A stretch of 32,550 nt of DNA from Hutsoniella sourekii ATCC 700629. GTDB taxonomy: Bacteria > Bacillota > Bacilli > Lactobacillales > Aerococcaceae. Shown here piece by piece: positions 31,793 through 32,550 of this stretch. The DNA lies in NCBI RefSeq assembly GCF_000518205.1, contig NZ_JADD01000025.1, forward strand, positions 1 to 32,550, in the 5' to 3' direction. How positions within the stretch are numbered: the first letter of the stretch is position 1; each line of letters begins with the position of its first letter. Under the pieces are notes generated by a model. It did no database searches and had not been told where the DNA came from. It saw only the letters and a list, made by a program, of their open reading frames with translations. The position numbers were made by a program, and so were the translations under genes.

Positions 31793-32275
31793 ATGCAAGA
31801 GGATTTGACTCAAAAGGATTTACAAGAGATTAATAAACCTGAAACAATTGATGATAAAATTCGAGAATTAGCCAAAATTGAAATGGAAAAATTTGCAAAA
31901 AAAGTAAAAGAACGAGTAATTGAAATGGAGTTAGACAACGATGATCATTATTTAATATACGGAGTACTAGGTGTTCATAAAGAGGAAGGCAAATTAATTG
32001 ATGTTTATCAAAATAAAGGTCGATTCCTGTACAAATATGCAGGAGCCTTTGCAGAAGAAGTAGCAAAATTATGTTTTATCGAAAAGTACGGTGCTGAAAA
32101 TGCCAGAACTATTAAGATTGATAATCCTATTAAAAATAGTCGGCCAAAAACCTTTGAGATTGATTGTTTGGTAAATGAAAAAGATGCTTGGTCCCATATA
32201 CTAGAAAAAACAGGGGTTGACTTATTAGCTATTTTAGAGGATATATATAGGGAAAATACCGAATTAAAGGAGTAA
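31793..32275 (+). pseudogene. ApaLI-like restriction endonuclease with catalytic core deleted
   Basis: The gene encodes 160 aa from ATG at 31793, eight bases after AAAGGA. Residues about 50-128 (DDHYLIYGVLGVHKEEGKLIDVYQNKGRFLYKYAGAFAEEVAKLCF, then SRPKTFEIDCLVN) recall the first half of ApaLI-type endonucleases. In those, the text after FEIDCLVN should continue with an E-x-K segment of the PD-(D/E)XK site. Here it passes directly to NEKDAWSHILEKTGVDLLAILEDIY, which resembles the family's C-terminal end. I infer an in-frame internal deletion of several dozen residues, including E-x-K, giving an inactive nuclease. The assignment and deletion come from memory of the family, so certainty is moderate. 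A methyltransferase gene follows. Confidence 0.6.
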
Positions 32276-32281
32276 TTACAT

Positions 32282-32386
32282 TTGAAAAACTCGATATTAA
32301 AAGGCGATTGTTTAGAACTCATGAAAGGAATAAGTGATAATTCAATCAATATGGTTTATTGTGACCCTCCATTTTTCACACGATGA
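32282..32386 (+). pseudogene. 5' fragment of a DNA methyltransferase gene cut by IS30
   Basis: A TTG start with AAAGGAG nine bases upstream opens MKNSILKGDCLELMKGISDN and then SINMVYCDPPFFTR before a TGA. This is the N-terminus of a beta-class methyltransferase up to motif IV (DPPF). The reading frame ends where the IS30 sequence begins, so only 34 residues remain. It lies six bases after the ApaLI-like gene and was surely the cognate modification gene. Confidence 0.85.
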
Positions 32387-32550
32387 ATTGCAATAATTAT
32401 TGCGACAAAAAGTCATTCTAACTGAACAAGTTCGTGCATGAATACCTCAAAGGGTGTCTTAAAATTTAAACACTTTCTAGGTCGATTGTTTATCAACCAT
32501 AGCGCATTGAAAAGTTCATCTTCCGTAATTTTAGCTAGATCTGTGCGTTT
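32387..32550 (-). mobile_element. IS30-family insertion sequence, right part only
   Basis: The sequence from about 32387 to the window edge holds the 3' part of an IS30 transposase gene and a terminal region including the near-palindromic TGCAATAATTATTGCG. The outer edge is uncertain by a few bases. It interrupts a methyltransferase gene. The rest of the element lies outside the window. Confidence 0.75.
32413..32550 (-). CDS. IS30-family transposase (C-terminal part, runs off window edge)
   Basis: The last 45 residues are KRTDLAKITEDELFNALWLI, then NNRPRKCLNFKTPFEVFMHE and LVQLE. The ending NNRPRKCLNFKTPFEVF is the hallmark C-terminus of IS30 transposases (DDE type, which cut and join IS ends). 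The frame is open to the window edge. Whether the full enzyme is intact cannot be seen. Confidence 0.92.
   Translation of the reverse strand, partial: KRTDLAKITEDELFNALWLINNRPRKCLNFKTPFEVFMHELVQLE

Noticed and set aside
31830-32349. Leftward frames opposite the ApaLI-like gene
   Set aside because: Antisense to a gene with a good ribosome site and family resemblance; one would also run across the IS-proximal methyltransferase fragment.

Overview
The window looks like part of a low-GC Firmicutes chromosome, probably a member of the Lactobacillales. This rests on strong AGGAGG-type ribosome sites, TTG and GTG starts, HK97-type phage modules with DUF2800, DUF2815, DUF1492 and DUF4314 genes typical of streptococcal, enterococcal and aerococcal prophages, and a YtrA-type GntR gene with an ABC transporter. 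I cannot name the species. No rRNA, tRNA or CRISPR array was seen.

Layout. (1) About 1-1830: the end of a chromosomal operon read leftwards, with a YtrA-like repressor, an ABC ATPase and an ABC permease cut by the window edge. The repressor gene has a -35 TTGACA promoter whose -10 lies in a perfect 33-bp palindrome. (2) About 2019-5810: an integration module of two large serine recombinases, a small recombinase-like protein without a catalytic domain, and a 53-aa ORF. (3) About 5830-28070: a leftward-reading prophage-like element. From right to left it has a small basic protein, a structured leader with a terminator, a sigma-like protein, a replication module (DUF2800, DUF2815, family A DNA polymerase, P4-type primase-helicase, VRR-NUC nuclease, SNF2 helicase), a DUF1492 late regulator, HNH, small terminase, MetK, a ParB-methyltransferase fusion, accessory genes, large terminase, portal, ClpP-like protease, HK97 capsid, connector, head closure, holin and endolysin. 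(4) About 28083-32386: a visibly more AT-rich, rightward cargo of a three-gene ABC-three-component (ABC-3C) conflict system, an XRE regulator and a broken ApaLI-like restriction-modification pair. (5) 32387 to the end: an IS30-family element that has cut the methyltransferase gene.

How it may work. DUF1492 probably turns on a late promoter marked by three tandem 10-bp repeats, which then drives packaging, head and lysis genes. A candidate origin, two inverted pairs of TGTGACA flanking an AT-rich stretch, sits beside the primase-helicase. MetK overlaps the methyltransferase gene and could supply its SAM.

Most notable points: head, packaging and lysis genes are present but every tail gene is absent, with the head-closure and holin genes directly abutting. 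The element is therefore either a deletion derivative or something that borrows tails, as capsid-forming PICIs do. The ABC-3C effector has an N-terminal domain I do not recognise. A 26-bp element occurs three times and may form a hairpin with a fixed loop and changing stem. Four TCGGAA repeats at 9-10 bp spacing precede the ABC-3C operon. No lysogeny repressor was recognised, and I could not place the attachment sites.
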